DNA of 32,653 bases from Patescibacteria group bacterium. GTDB lineage: Bacteria; Patescibacteriota; Minisyncoccia; Phycocordibacterales; UBA918. The stretch is from assembly GCA_019745315.1 (NCBI GenBank), contig JAIETH010000002.1, positions 1 to 32,653 of the forward strand. The letters run 5' to 3'. Positions within the stretch are counted from its first letter, which is position 1. Each line of letters starts with the position of its first letter. This document shows positions 19,501 through 28,235 of the stretch, in pieces. Position numbers and translations under genes: made by a program. The notes under the pieces are model-generated. The model ran no database searches, had not been told where the DNA came from, and saw nothing but the letters and a program-made list of their open reading frames with translations.

Positions 19501-19896
19501 TTAAAATGTGCTCACCTTCTCTCTTTCTTGCACAACAATCTCTATTTTTTTAACCCCCAGACGCGTCTGTTTATCTGTAAAAGTTGCAAGGATAGATCCT
19601 CCGACAGGAACACGCTTTTTAAATGCAAACTCGCTCATCCTGGCCAGCTCCCAACCAGGACGCCATATAGATACGGCTCCGTCCAAACCTCCTAAGATAA
19701 GAGTTCCTGGAACATACGCATCAGGGTTTTTATTGGGATCGTGGAAAGGATTATCATCCTTCATCATGCAGCAGTACGCAGCGCACAATTCCACTCCAAA
19801 CGTGATGCGAAATTTATTCTCGGAAAGACATTCAATACCGACTTGCGGAACATTACTGGTGGCCATGTGAATCCCCCCATTTTTTCTTGCGAACAC
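19501..19896 (-). CDS. Hypothetical protein, possibly hotdog-fold (MaoC/FabZ-like)
   Basis: ITFGVELCAAYCCMMKDDNPFHDPNK...YVPGTLILGGLDGAVSIWRPGWELARMSEFAFKKRVPVGGSILATF resembles the hotdog 'NPxH...PG' pattern. The true start may be the internal Met (MATSNVPQ). Confidence 0.55.
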   Translation of the reverse strand: MFARKNGGIHMATSNVPQVGIECLSENKFRITFGVELCAAYCCMMKDDNPFHDPNKNPDAYVPGTLILGGLDGAVSIWRPGWELARMSEFAFKKRVPVGGSILATFTDKQTRLGVKKIEIVVQEREKVSTF

Positions 19897-19939
19897 CGCA
19901 AGATTCCATGAGAGATTAAACAGTCTTCTACCTCACAAG

Positions 19940-21916
19940 TCAAACAGGTGGTCGTTCGTGTTTTGAAACTCGTAACATCTTCTCGAGATCTTCTGGCGTC
20001 ATTGTGTCGAGAGCGCTCGCACTTGCAGGATGCTTCGGAGACTGGTGTGAAGTGGCTTGATCAGGCTTTTCTGTAGTAGGTTTATTTTCGAGCACGTGTT
20101 GAGTCGCTTTTTTCTCAGGCGCACTCGCTCCATCAACAGATATCACCGACTGTAGCGCACGACGCAATGCATCGGGAGAATTATTTTCACTTTTTTTAAG
20201 TTCAGGTTTTTTTGTCTCTTCTGGATTTGATTTTTTTTCAACTACAGAAAGTGACTTTAATACTGAACGTAACTCTTCTAGATTGTGTGATGTTTTTTGT
20301 TTTGAATCAGTCCCTGAAACAACAGGTCGCCTCTGACCCCCCGATGAAGATCCGTGCGTACCTGATGTATTTTTATGCGCACTTGGTTTCGTATCAGAGC
20401 GCTGCTCTGGTTGACGAGATGCCTGGGGTTCTGGCACCTTTCGCACCTCAACATCAATCTTTTTTTCTTGAGAACTATGTGGCGACACGGCTTTTGCTGG
20501 CACCACTCCCTCGCGAACACTTTTTAAAACAACCTTATCGGTCATGATGGCGGGAACTGCTTCTGTTGCTTTTGGTTTTTCAGGTTTTTTTATCGGCTCG
20601 TGCCATTTGTTTATAGTATCCTCAACCTCTTTTCGAGAACATGAAAAACGTGCACGACTAGCTGAAATTACCTGATCCACGTGAGATACCCCTGCTTTCG
20701 GTATTGGAGGAAGTGTCACTGCAGAAAAAGGTCGCGAACCAATTCCATCAATCATGAGAGTGAGGTAAATCTGGGCAAAGCCAAGGTTTACTAAGTCCAT
20801 TGCAGTAAATTGTGGTGCAAATACGGTTTCGAGAACCTCCGCATCAAACGGTCCCACACGGAATGAAATAGTGGTACCCACGTTTCCAAACACTGCATTA
20901 CGCACATCTTCTTCCATCTGCTCAATATACTGATGTGCAATTGTGAGATTCAGTTTGTATTTGCGCGCCTCAGAAAGAATGTTTGCAAACGTATCATTTG
21001 CAAATGATTGGAATTCATCCACATATAAATAAAAGTTGGGCGCTTTTGCCATAACGGCTGCGGGCATATCTGCGCGCGACATAGCAGCGAGGTAAATACG
21101 CGTAATAAACATCGAGCCGAGGAGATTCGCATTTGTCTCTCCTACCAGCCCTTTAGAAAGGTTGATGATAAGAATTTTTCGATCCTCCATCATCTGACGA
21201 ACATCGAAGCTTGATTTTGGTTGACCGATGATATTTCGGATGAGTGGATTCATCGTAAACTGTCCGATTTTGTTTTTGATCGCATCTCCCGCCTCCTGCA
21301 TGTATCGCTCATTGTATTTTGCAAACTCATCCACCCAGAATGATTTAACAGAAGGATCCTTCACGTTAGCAACCACGGCATCGCGATATGCTTTGTCAGA
21401 CAACATACGATTTACCCCAAGAAGGGTCGCATCTGGATACTCGAGAAGCGCAAGAAGCGTATTAGAAAGAATATATTCCATACGTCCGCTCCATGCATCA
21501 ACCCAAATTTTCTTAAACGTACTCATGAGACCCGACACAACAAGGTGACGCTTGTCGGGACCTACGTCTTCCATCACGTTAAATGAAATAGGGTTCTCCA
21601 TATCGAATGGAGCAAAATAAAGTACATCTTTAATACGATCTTCAGGTACGTACTCAAGTATTTTTTCTGCTGTCGCCCCATGAGGATCAAGAAACGCCAT
21701 TCCTTCCCCATTCTGCATATCTTGCACCGCCATATTTTCAAGCATGGTCGATTTTCCCATACCCGTCTTTCCAATCACATAGATATGTCGCGTGCGATCT
21801 TTTGCTTTAATACCAAAGGGCAGGTTTTGACCACGCGCATCAGTTTGCGCAAAAAAAGTAACTCGCTCTGGATCAAAACTCATTAGATCAAGTATACCAA
21901 AACTATTTAATTTCAA
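19940..21916 (-). CDS. VirD4/TraG-like or DUF87-type P-loop ATPase with long low-complexity C-terminal tail
   Basis: HIYVIGKTGMGKSTMLENMAVQDMQNGEGMAFLDPHG (Walker A); KILIINLSKGLVGETNANLLGSMFITRIYLAAMSR; NFYLYVDEFQSFANDTFANILSEARKYKLNLTIAHQYIEQ (Walker B region). Confidence 0.85.
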   Translation of the reverse strand: MKLNSFGILDLMSFDPERVTFFAQTDARGQNLPFGIKAKDRTRHIYVIGKTGMGKSTMLENMAVQDMQNGEGMAFLDPHGATAEKILEYVPEDRIKDVLYFAPFDMENPISFNVMEDVGPDKRHLVVSGLMSTFKKIWVDAWSGRMEYILSNTLLALLEYPDATLLGVNRMLSDKAYRDAVVANVKDPSVKSFWVDEFAKYNERYMQEAGDAIKNKIGQFTMNPLIRNIIGQPKSSFDVRQMMEDRKILIINLSKGLVGETNANLLGSMFITRIYLAAMSRADMPAAVMAKAPNFYLYVDEFQSFANDTFANILSEARKYKLNLTIAHQYIEQMEEDVRNAVFGNVGTTISFRVGPFDAEVLETVFAPQFTAMDLVNLGFAQIYLTLMIDGIGSRPFSAVTLPPIPKAGVSHVDQVISASRARFSCSRKEVEDTINKWHEPIKKPEKPKATEAVPAIMTDKVVLKSVREGVVPAKAVSPHSSQEKKIDVEVRKVPEPQASRQPEQRSDTKPSAHKNTSGTHGSSSGGQRRPVVSGTDSKQKTSHNLEELRSVLKSLSVVEKKSNPEETKKPELKKSENNSPDALRRALQSVISVDGASAPEKKATQHVLENKPTTEKPDQATSHQSPKHPASASALDTMTPEDLEKMLRVSKHERPPV

Positions 21917-21925
21917 TCAGCAACA

Positions 21926-23230
21926 TCATTGCATTCCCGACTCCAGTGCCCCTTCGGTATAACGGTTACTTGGAGCCCACAACATCCAGCTCGTGAGCCC
22001 TGTGTCATATGTAGCTTGAATTTGTGCTCGTACTTCAGCAGGTCCGTAGTCACCTCCATAATCAAAATCCTGTAGCCATGGGCGTAGCTTTTGTTTATCG
22101 TACACAGGCTTGCTATACAGAGCTGGTGTTGAAGTCCCTATACGCTCATGCTTAAAACCGTCCACCATAGTGGTTGATGCTATGGTACGTCGGACTCCTT
22201 CTGACATTGCATACTGAATCACTTTATAGGGATCACTATTAGGATCTGCAAGACCTATAAACGTTTTAGGGTAGTGAGATGGATATACCATCGGAGCAAT
22301 AAAATCAAAATATGGAAGCGCGCGCTCAAGCACCTGCCCAATAGACAGGTCATCAGTATTACTTGTTGTCATACCAAAGAGATCTGCAGATGTGTATGGG
22401 ATAGGGTTCTCGCGCCCAGTATTTTCATGTCGCACAGACGCAAAGCGTTCTGGTTTTGAAAGCTCACTATGCAAATATGCAAAAAAGAGTTCAAGCGCTT
22501 CTGGTTTGGACTTTGCCCCTGTATGGGTAAACGCGATATCTTTCATATTACCGTCAGTCGGAAAACGGACGTAATCAAAATTTAATTCATCAAACCCTAT
22601 GTTATATGAATCTGTCGCAAGTGTGAGAATATACTCCCAGTGATCTTTGGCCGACACATCAACAAAGGAGAGACCCTTCCCATCTTTCCATACAGACCCA
22701 TCGCTCGCCTTTTTAACGGCAAGATCAGGTCGCATTTTTGTCTGGAGTGGATCTTGGAACACCGATATACGCCCAATGACGTATATATCTTTTTCATGCA
22801 AGGATGCAATAAATGCTTTCATATCAGACGTACCGCATTTTGATGCTGCCCACGCAGGAGCAAGTATTTCACTTTGTGCAGGAAATGAAATTTCACCCGA
22901 ATAGTCTTTTATGTCGATAATGACTGAATTGATTTCAGTACGATCTATCAAGTCAACCAAGTCTTTTCGAAAGGACGGAGTACCGACCACACACGACGTC
23001 ATGTAAATCGTCTTCACCGCAGACGGAAGTGGTACGTGACGCACAACCTCTCGCTCATCGTTCATATTTTTTTCTTCAACAACAGCTGTAGAAGAAGATG
23101 CTCCTGCAACACGCGCAGCGTCGGTTTCATACCGAGTCGGAGTAAGTGATGGCAAAACAAATACACCAACCCCAAAGGAAAGTGCAACAATTCCTCCAAT
23201 AAGTGCCAACATCCTAGTGTGAGGAGGCAT
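21926..23230 (-). CDS. Putative glycoside hydrolase (DUF4015-like), membrane anchored
   Basis: N-terminal TM LALIGGIVALSFGVGVFVLPSL; INSVIIDIKDYSGEISFP; IGFDELNFDYVRFPTDGNMKDIAF; GLTSWMLWAPSNRYTEGAL. Confidence 0.82.
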   Translation of the reverse strand: MPPHTRMLALIGGIVALSFGVGVFVLPSLTPTRYETDAARVAGASSSTAVVEEKNMNDEREVVRHVPLPSAVKTIYMTSCVVGTPSFRKDLVDLIDRTEINSVIIDIKDYSGEISFPAQSEILAPAWAASKCGTSDMKAFIASLHEKDIYVIGRISVFQDPLQTKMRPDLAVKKASDGSVWKDGKGLSFVDVSAKDHWEYILTLATDSYNIGFDELNFDYVRFPTDGNMKDIAFTHTGAKSKPEALELFFAYLHSELSKPERFASVRHENTGRENPIPYTSADLFGMTTSNTDDLSIGQVLERALPYFDFIAPMVYPSHYPKTFIGLADPNSDPYKVIQYAMSEGVRRTIASTTMVDGFKHERIGTSTPALYSKPVYDKQKLRPWLQDFDYGGDYGPAEVRAQIQATYDTGLTSWMLWAPSNRYTEGALESGMQ

Positions 23231-23239
23231 AGTATAGAG

Positions 23240-23473
23240 CTATATTCTTTCTTGTAACGGCAGATGGTTTTCTACAAAAGCCTCGCTTCTTCGCTCTCCC
23301 CCATGTATCTCAAGAGATCGTAAATATGCAGCGCGACGCAATCTATATCCAGAAATAACAATCAATGTTCCAAATCCTACAAACATCCACTCTTTTATCT
23401 GCCCTGGAATACCGAGAACAGGCGTAACAAGTACTAGGAGACCAAGGAAAAAGACAAACGACTCTTGTGACAT
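23240..23473 (-). CDS. Small membrane protein, hypothetical
   Basis: 77 aa with two hydrophobic segments (FVFFLGLLVLVTPVLGIPG; WMFVGFGTLIVISGYRL); tightly packed with downstream gene. Confidence 0.6.
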   Translation of the reverse strand: MSQESFVFFLGLLVLVTPVLGIPGQIKEWMFVGFGTLIVISGYRLRRAAYLRSLEIHGGERRSEAFVENHLPLQERI

Positions 23474-23529
23474 ATGAATTTAAGGAAAGTATACCTCACA
23501 TACCCCGCATCCAGAAATCCACAGCCTAC

Positions 23530-24210
23530 TCAAGCACCCTCAACGATCACCACGCACTCCCCCCGCACTTGATCTTGGTGATTTTTGAAATACTCAGAGA
23601 CTTCGCTCGCCGTACCACGTACAACAGTTTCAAATACTTTGGTAAGCTCACGCGCAACGGCAATACGTCGCTCTGGTGCAAGCATGCTCGTAAGTGAAGC
23701 AAGCGCTTTTTCAAGTCTATGAGGAGATTCATAAAACGCCACCGCCCTCTCTGTTGCGGCAATTTCTTTAAATAATGTCTCGCGCCCTTTTTTGTGTGGA
23801 AGGAATCCTAAGAAAATAAATTCAGATGTTGCAAGTCCTGCTATCGAGAGCGCCGCAGTAAGTGCTGAGGCTCCAGGAATTGCTTCAACAACAACTTCAG
23901 GCAACAAGTCGCGAACTTGAGAAATAATGCGGAATCCGGGATCAGAGATGCATGGAGTGCCCGCATCTGTCACAAGCGCTATTTTCTGACCTTTTGTGAG
24001 TCGCTCCAAAATCTCCTCATGACGCGCATCTGTTGCATGCGCGTCATATCTACGAAGTGGCGTTTCGATATCATATTCCATACAGAGTTTTTTAGTAACC
24101 CGTGTATCTTCACAAAAAATCACCTCTGCTTCTTTGAGTACACGAATAGCCCGAAGCGTTATGTCTTCAAGATTTCCGATTGGCGTAGCGACTATAGAAA
24201 ATGTGCCCAT
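23530..24210 (-). CDS. rsmI: 16S rRNA (cytidine1402-2'-O)-methyltransferase
   Basis: GTFSIVATPIGNLEDITLRAIRVLKEAEVIFCEDTRVTKKL...KIALVTDAGTPCISDPGFRII...IPGASALTAALSIAGLATSEFIFLGFLPHKKGR. Confidence 0.95.
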   Translation of the reverse strand: MGTFSIVATPIGNLEDITLRAIRVLKEAEVIFCEDTRVTKKLCMEYDIETPLRRYDAHATDARHEEILERLTKGQKIALVTDAGTPCISDPGFRIISQVRDLLPEVVVEAIPGASALTAALSIAGLATSEFIFLGFLPHKKGRETLFKEIAATERAVAFYESPHRLEKALASLTSMLAPERRIAVARELTKVFETVVRGTASEVSEYFKNHQDQVRGECVVIVEGA

Positions 24211-24261
24211 TGAGGCTACGATAGCATTTTCTACAGAAAAAAGAATAGTGCGGAGGTCGCT

Positions 24262-24330
24262 GGTCGTCGAACACCAATCCCGGAGCGTAGTCGCCTTGCA
24301 GGGAGTCGTAGGGATTGGTGTTCGACGACC
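24262..24330. repeat. 20-bp perfect inverted repeat with 29-nt spacer (intergenic)
   Basis: Left arm GGTCGTCGAACACCAATCCC (24262-24281) is the exact reverse complement of GGGATTGGTGTTCGACGACC (24311-24330). Confidence 0.95.
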
Positions 24331-24346
24331 TTGATTACAAAAAAAA

Positions 24347-25639
24347 TTAGTTCATCAAAAGATCTACGTCGATCTTATAAATATCGCCCGCCCCCATAGT
24401 TATGATCACGGTGTTTTCATCATCTTTAGTCTTTAGGTATTCCGTAATTTCTTCAAAACCATCAAATGCTTCTGCGCGTCCTCCCTGCGCAATCAAAGCT
24501 TCTTTGAGTATGTAGTGAGAAATAGTCCCGTCATCTACCTCGCGCGCTGCAAAGATCGGAGCAAGCACCACCTCGTCTGCATCACTAAATGCGTGTATGA
24601 AATCATTAAAAAGTAACTTAGTGCGCGAATAGAGGTGCGGATGAAATGCGACAATGATACGTTTGTCAGGAAATAATTCTCGTGCACCCTTAAGTGTTAC
24701 ACCAACCTCAGTTGGATGGTGTCCATAATCGTCATAGAGGATAGCGCCCTTTGGCATCACACCCTTAAACTCAAACCGTCGCCACGTTCCTCCAAAATTT
24801 TGAAGTGAAGATCGTATAGATTCTTTCTCGATACCTGCGCTGAGAGCAGCAGCTGTTGCTGCCGCTGCGTTTAGGCGAGTATGAAGTCCTGGCTGCTTGA
24901 GTGGCGTCATGAGATCAACATGTTCTGTGTAGTCCACTACTCTCGCCACCACCTCTTCAAGAACCCTCTTAATGACTGTGTCTTTTGGGGCGCACACAAC
25001 AAACCCTTCTTCTGGCACACTGCGTGCAAACTCATTAAACGCAGACACAACATCATCGAGGTCTTTGTAGTAATCAAGGTGCTCCGCCTCTACATTTGTA
25101 ATCACCAAAATATCAGGCTTGAGGTGGAGGAAGTCTCGCTTGTACTCACATGCTTCAACAATAAAATATTTACTCTTTCCTTGTCTGTAGTTTTTTCCTG
25201 TTTTACTTCGCAGAGATCCCACAACAGCAGAAGGATCAAGGTCTGCGTCTTCAAAAATATCAATAAGCATTGCTGTTGTGGTTGTCTTCCCATGACTTCC
25301 TGCAACAGCAACAACATAGTAATCATTCGCAACAAGTCCAAGCGCCTCAAAATAATTAACGGTAGTAATACCAAGCGAGCGCGCTGCCACCATCTCCTCG
25401 TGATTGTGCTCCATTGCTTCTGTATATACAACCATATCGAGATCAGGTGCGATATTTTCTTTTACCTGAGGAGAATAAAAAGTGACCCCCTCTGCTTGGA
25501 GGGCATCAGTAATAAGTGAAGGAGATCTGTCTGAGCCAGACACCAGAACACCCTCCGCACAAAAGTGACGCGCAAGCGCAGACATACCAATGCCACCAAT
25601 ACCTATGAAATGAATTTTTTTAACAGAAGAAAGATTCAT
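24347..25639 (-). CDS. murC: UDP-N-acetylmuramate--L-alanine ligase (Mur ligase)
   Basis: KIHFIGIGGIGMSALARHF; VVAVAGSHGKTTTTAMLIDIF; LYDDYGHHPTEVGVTLKGARE; VIITMGAGDIYK. Confidence 0.92.
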   Translation of the reverse strand: MNLSSVKKIHFIGIGGIGMSALARHFCAEGVLVSGSDRSPSLITDALQAEGVTFYSPQVKENIAPDLDMVVYTEAMEHNHEEMVAARSLGITTVNYFEALGLVANDYYVVAVAGSHGKTTTTAMLIDIFEDADLDPSAVVGSLRSKTGKNYRQGKSKYFIVEACEYKRDFLHLKPDILVITNVEAEHLDYYKDLDDVVSAFNEFARSVPEEGFVVCAPKDTVIKRVLEEVVARVVDYTEHVDLMTPLKQPGLHTRLNAAAATAAALSAGIEKESIRSSLQNFGGTWRRFEFKGVMPKGAILYDDYGHHPTEVGVTLKGARELFPDKRIIVAFHPHLYSRTKLLFNDFIHAFSDADEVVLAPIFAAREVDDGTISHYILKEALIAQGGRAEAFDGFEEITEYLKTKDDENTVIITMGAGDIYKIDVDLLMN

Positions 25640-25642
25640 ATT

Positions 25643-26983
25643 TTAACTATTCATTTTGTCTTGTATGAGCGCAACAAACTGATCATTACGATCATATTCG
25701 TTTTTAAATAATCCAAATGAAGCGAAGGCTGGACTGAAGAGAATGGTGTCTCCTGCCTCCGCGCGAGCAAACGCTTCTTCTACAGCCTCAGAGAGTGAGT
25801 GACATTTGTGTGCGTTAGGAAGTGCACTCTCAATAGAATCGCTCCCAGTACCCGGAAGGAGAATGACATCTTTTGCATAGGTAGGAATGATTTCAAGGAG
25901 CGGCTTCATATCAAGCCTCTTGTCTGATCCTCCCATGATGAGAATCACATTCTGCTCAGCTGAAACAGCCTCAAGTCCCGCGCGCGTTGCGGCAGGACTT
26001 GTTGCATTGTTATCGTTATATACCTTTACTCCATGCACCTCTCCTAAATATTCAAGTCGCCCCGACAGAGCTTCAAACGTTTCAATACCTTCACGGATAC
26101 TTTCTTCTGAAAGCGTGGTCGCGCGCAGTGCTTCTATTGCAAGGGCAATATTGGTGCGGTTATGTTCCCCCGGAATCGGAAGCACCCAGTCTATGGGAAC
26201 GTCATCCTTATCAGTCAATACAACCTCTTCAACTAGCACATGCTTTGTGCGAGCAACATACTTTTCTACATGCGCAAAAACATCAGGAGTCGTTATAAAT
26301 ACATCTCCGGCTTCTTGATGAGAAAAGATATGAGCCTTGTCATCAAAATACGCATCCATATCACCCCGATAGTAATCCATATGGTCAGGCAAGAAACTCG
26401 TGAAGACAGCGATATGCGGACTCATAGCAGCCTCTCCAAAACCTTGCAGCTGCCAACTATCTAGCTCCATCACGGCTATGTCACCCTCTTGAACTTTTTT
26501 GAGAAGCTGTAGATTTGAAACACCGCGCACATTCCCACCCAAGTGCACCGATCCGCCTTCTGTACTGCGCGTCAAGGTATGGTGAATGAGTCCTGTCGTT
26601 GTTGACTTACCTCGAGATCCAGTGACTGCAATTATCGGTATTCCTGAAAGTCGGGCAAAAAGAGCGCCGCTCATATGAATAGGAACCCCACTCTCCCGCG
26701 CATGAGCAATATATGGTGAATCAAAAGGTACTCCTGCCGCCTTGAGTATCATATCCCGCCCCTCAAAATCTTCGAACCTATGCTCACCGAGAACATAGGT
26801 AATATTTGGGTAGAACGAGAGTCGCTCAAGTGATTCCTCGAGCTGCTCTGCAGTTTTTAAATCAGTAATTATCAGTTCAGCCCCACACTCAGCCAAAAAC
26901 TCAGCATCCCCCACCCCACGCCCAAGAAGCCCCAGTCCCATGAGGGTTATTTTTTTACCTTTAAATTCGAGGGATACATCCAT
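25643..26983 (-). CDS. murD: UDP-N-acetylmuramoylalanine--D-glutamate ligase
   Basis: KKITLMGLGLLGRGVGDAEFLAECGAELIITDLK; IIAVTGSRGKSTTTGLIHHTL; VMELDSWQLQGFG; VYNDNNATSPAATRAGLEA; LFSPAFASFGLFKNEYDRNDQF. Confidence 0.94.
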   Translation of the reverse strand: MDVSLEFKGKKITLMGLGLLGRGVGDAEFLAECGAELIITDLKTAEQLEESLERLSFYPNITYVLGEHRFEDFEGRDMILKAAGVPFDSPYIAHARESGVPIHMSGALFARLSGIPIIAVTGSRGKSTTTGLIHHTLTRSTEGGSVHLGGNVRGVSNLQLLKKVQEGDIAVMELDSWQLQGFGEAAMSPHIAVFTSFLPDHMDYYRGDMDAYFDDKAHIFSHQEAGDVFITTPDVFAHVEKYVARTKHVLVEEVVLTDKDDVPIDWVLPIPGEHNRTNIALAIEALRATTLSEESIREGIETFEALSGRLEYLGEVHGVKVYNDNNATSPAATRAGLEAVSAEQNVILIMGGSDKRLDMKPLLEIIPTYAKDVILLPGTGSDSIESALPNAHKCHSLSEAVEEAFARAEAGDTILFSPAFASFGLFKNEYDRNDQFVALIQDKMNS

Positions 26984-27041
26984 ATACCTATACGCTATCG
27001 CCTTTCGCCTTCTTCTGCAAATCGAATACCAGGCTTTTATT

Positions 27042-27500
27042 TTAAAGAGAACCCTTTGTTACAATTAAATCAAAGTGCTTTTGTGCTATTGGAAATAACG
27101 ACAAGCGATTGCCGGGAGCAAGCAGGCGCATATCAGAAAAAGAAGTTTCTGTACGCATATAAGAAAGTGATACTTCATTTTTAAACTTCTCCCTGAAAGA
27201 AACATCTACGACAAACCATCGCGGATTTTCTTTTGTGGAAGTAGCGTCAAAATACTGGGACTCCGAATCAAATTGTGTTGGATCTGGATATCCTTCTTGT
27301 ATAACTTCAGCGATACCAACTGCAGCAGGGACAGCGCATGATGAGTGGTAGAAAATAACAATATCTCCTTTCTTCACTTCATCGCGAAGCATATTTCGCG
27401 CCTGATAATTGCGCACTCCACTCCATACGGTTTTTTTATCGCGCTTCAAGTCATCAATTGAATACGCATGAGGTTCTGTTTTAAATAACCAGTACTGCAT
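27042..27500 (-). CDS. EVE domain-containing protein
   Basis: MQYWLFKTEPHAYSIDDLKRDKKTVWSGVRNYQARNMLRDEVKKGDIVIFYHSSCAVPAAVGIAEVIQEGYPDPTQFD is a textbook EVE/thymocyte-nuclear-protein-1-like sequence. Confidence 0.94.
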   Translation of the reverse strand: MQYWLFKTEPHAYSIDDLKRDKKTVWSGVRNYQARNMLRDEVKKGDIVIFYHSSCAVPAAVGIAEVIQEGYPDPTQFDSESQYFDATSTKENPRWFVVDVSFREKFKNEVSLSYMRTETSFSDMRLLAPGNRLSLFPIAQKHFDLIVTKGSL

Positions 27501-27513
27501 AGTTTATAAAAAA

Positions 27514-28221
27514 TTATCCACCAATAGCGAAGCCATATACAACACATTCATTTTCACCATCAAGACGCAGCTGCTGATTAAGAGAGTGAACCTTTTCACC
27601 AAGACCTAAACCACAAATTCCAAAACCAAGAGCAGCAGCGACTAAATACAAGTTCTGACCCACATGACCTGCCTCAAGAAGGCCGAGCTTATTAGAAAAA
27701 ACCCCATATTTATGATGTGACCTCTGCTCCACAAAAGAGAGCAGGAGCGCGAGAGAAGGAGATTCAATATTAGTATTCTCCAATTTTAAAGCTTCTATAA
27801 TTTCCGCAGCATTCACAAACGGTAAAAGCTCTAATGTATTTTCTCGAACATTATAATGATACACACCCGAATCAATACCTTCTACAAAATCTATAGCTAA
27901 ATACGCTTCGAGAGGATAAAACCCTCCACCAGACGGATATGTTCTATGCTTCGTCTCACCTTTTTCAAGCAAGCCTAATGACCAATAGAGTAATCCGCTC
28001 AATTGTTCTTTGGTTATTTTTTTAGTAAAAACTCTTGAGGACGTACGATTTTGTAGAACCTCACAAAGATCGCTGCTCAACGTGGGTGTAGAGAGAAGAA
28101 TTTTTTGTGCTCGTTGATATTCTTTAAATCGTGGAGAGGGATGGTGTAGCGGCATCCTCCAGGACTCTTGAATTGGTTCTGCGATATAGTGCTGAATAGT
28201 TTTGTGTCGTAACGGCTTCAT
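27514..28221 (-). CDS. SagB-type dehydrogenase (FMN nitroreductase family)
   Basis: RTSSRVFTKKITKEQLSGLLYWSLGL...HRTYPSGGGFYPLEAYLAI...GVYHYNVRENTLELL...LGLLEAGHVGQNLYLVAAALGFGICGLGLG...CVVYGFAIGG. Confidence 0.93.
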   Translation of the reverse strand: MKPLRHKTIQHYIAEPIQESWRMPLHHPSPRFKEYQRAQKILLSTPTLSSDLCEVLQNRTSSRVFTKKITKEQLSGLLYWSLGLLEKGETKHRTYPSGGGFYPLEAYLAIDFVEGIDSGVYHYNVRENTLELLPFVNAAEIIEALKLENTNIESPSLALLLSFVEQRSHHKYGVFSNKLGLLEAGHVGQNLYLVAAALGFGICGLGLGEKVHSLNQQLRLDGENECVVYGFAIGG

Positions 28222-28235
28222 ATAAAATATCTACG

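Noticed and set aside
24262-24330. CRISPR repeat-spacer unit
   Set aside because: Only one inverted pair, no direct-repeat array and no cas genes nearby.
24134-24334. 66-aa plus-strand ORF spanning the inverted repeat
   Set aside because: No RBS context or homology motif; mostly antisense to rsmI and the palindrome.
25102-25431. 109-aa Leu/Gln-rich minus-strand ORF
   Set aside because: Alternate frame inside murC, an artefact of biased codon usage.
24881-25519. 212-aa plus-strand ORF
   Set aside because: Lies fully antisense to murC with no recognisable motifs.
27514-28221. Generic stand-alone nitroreductase unrelated to the YcaO gene
   Set aside because: Sequence has SagB-specific signatures (YPSGGGFYPLEAYL, YHYN) and is 14 nt downstream of a YcaO gene in the same operon.
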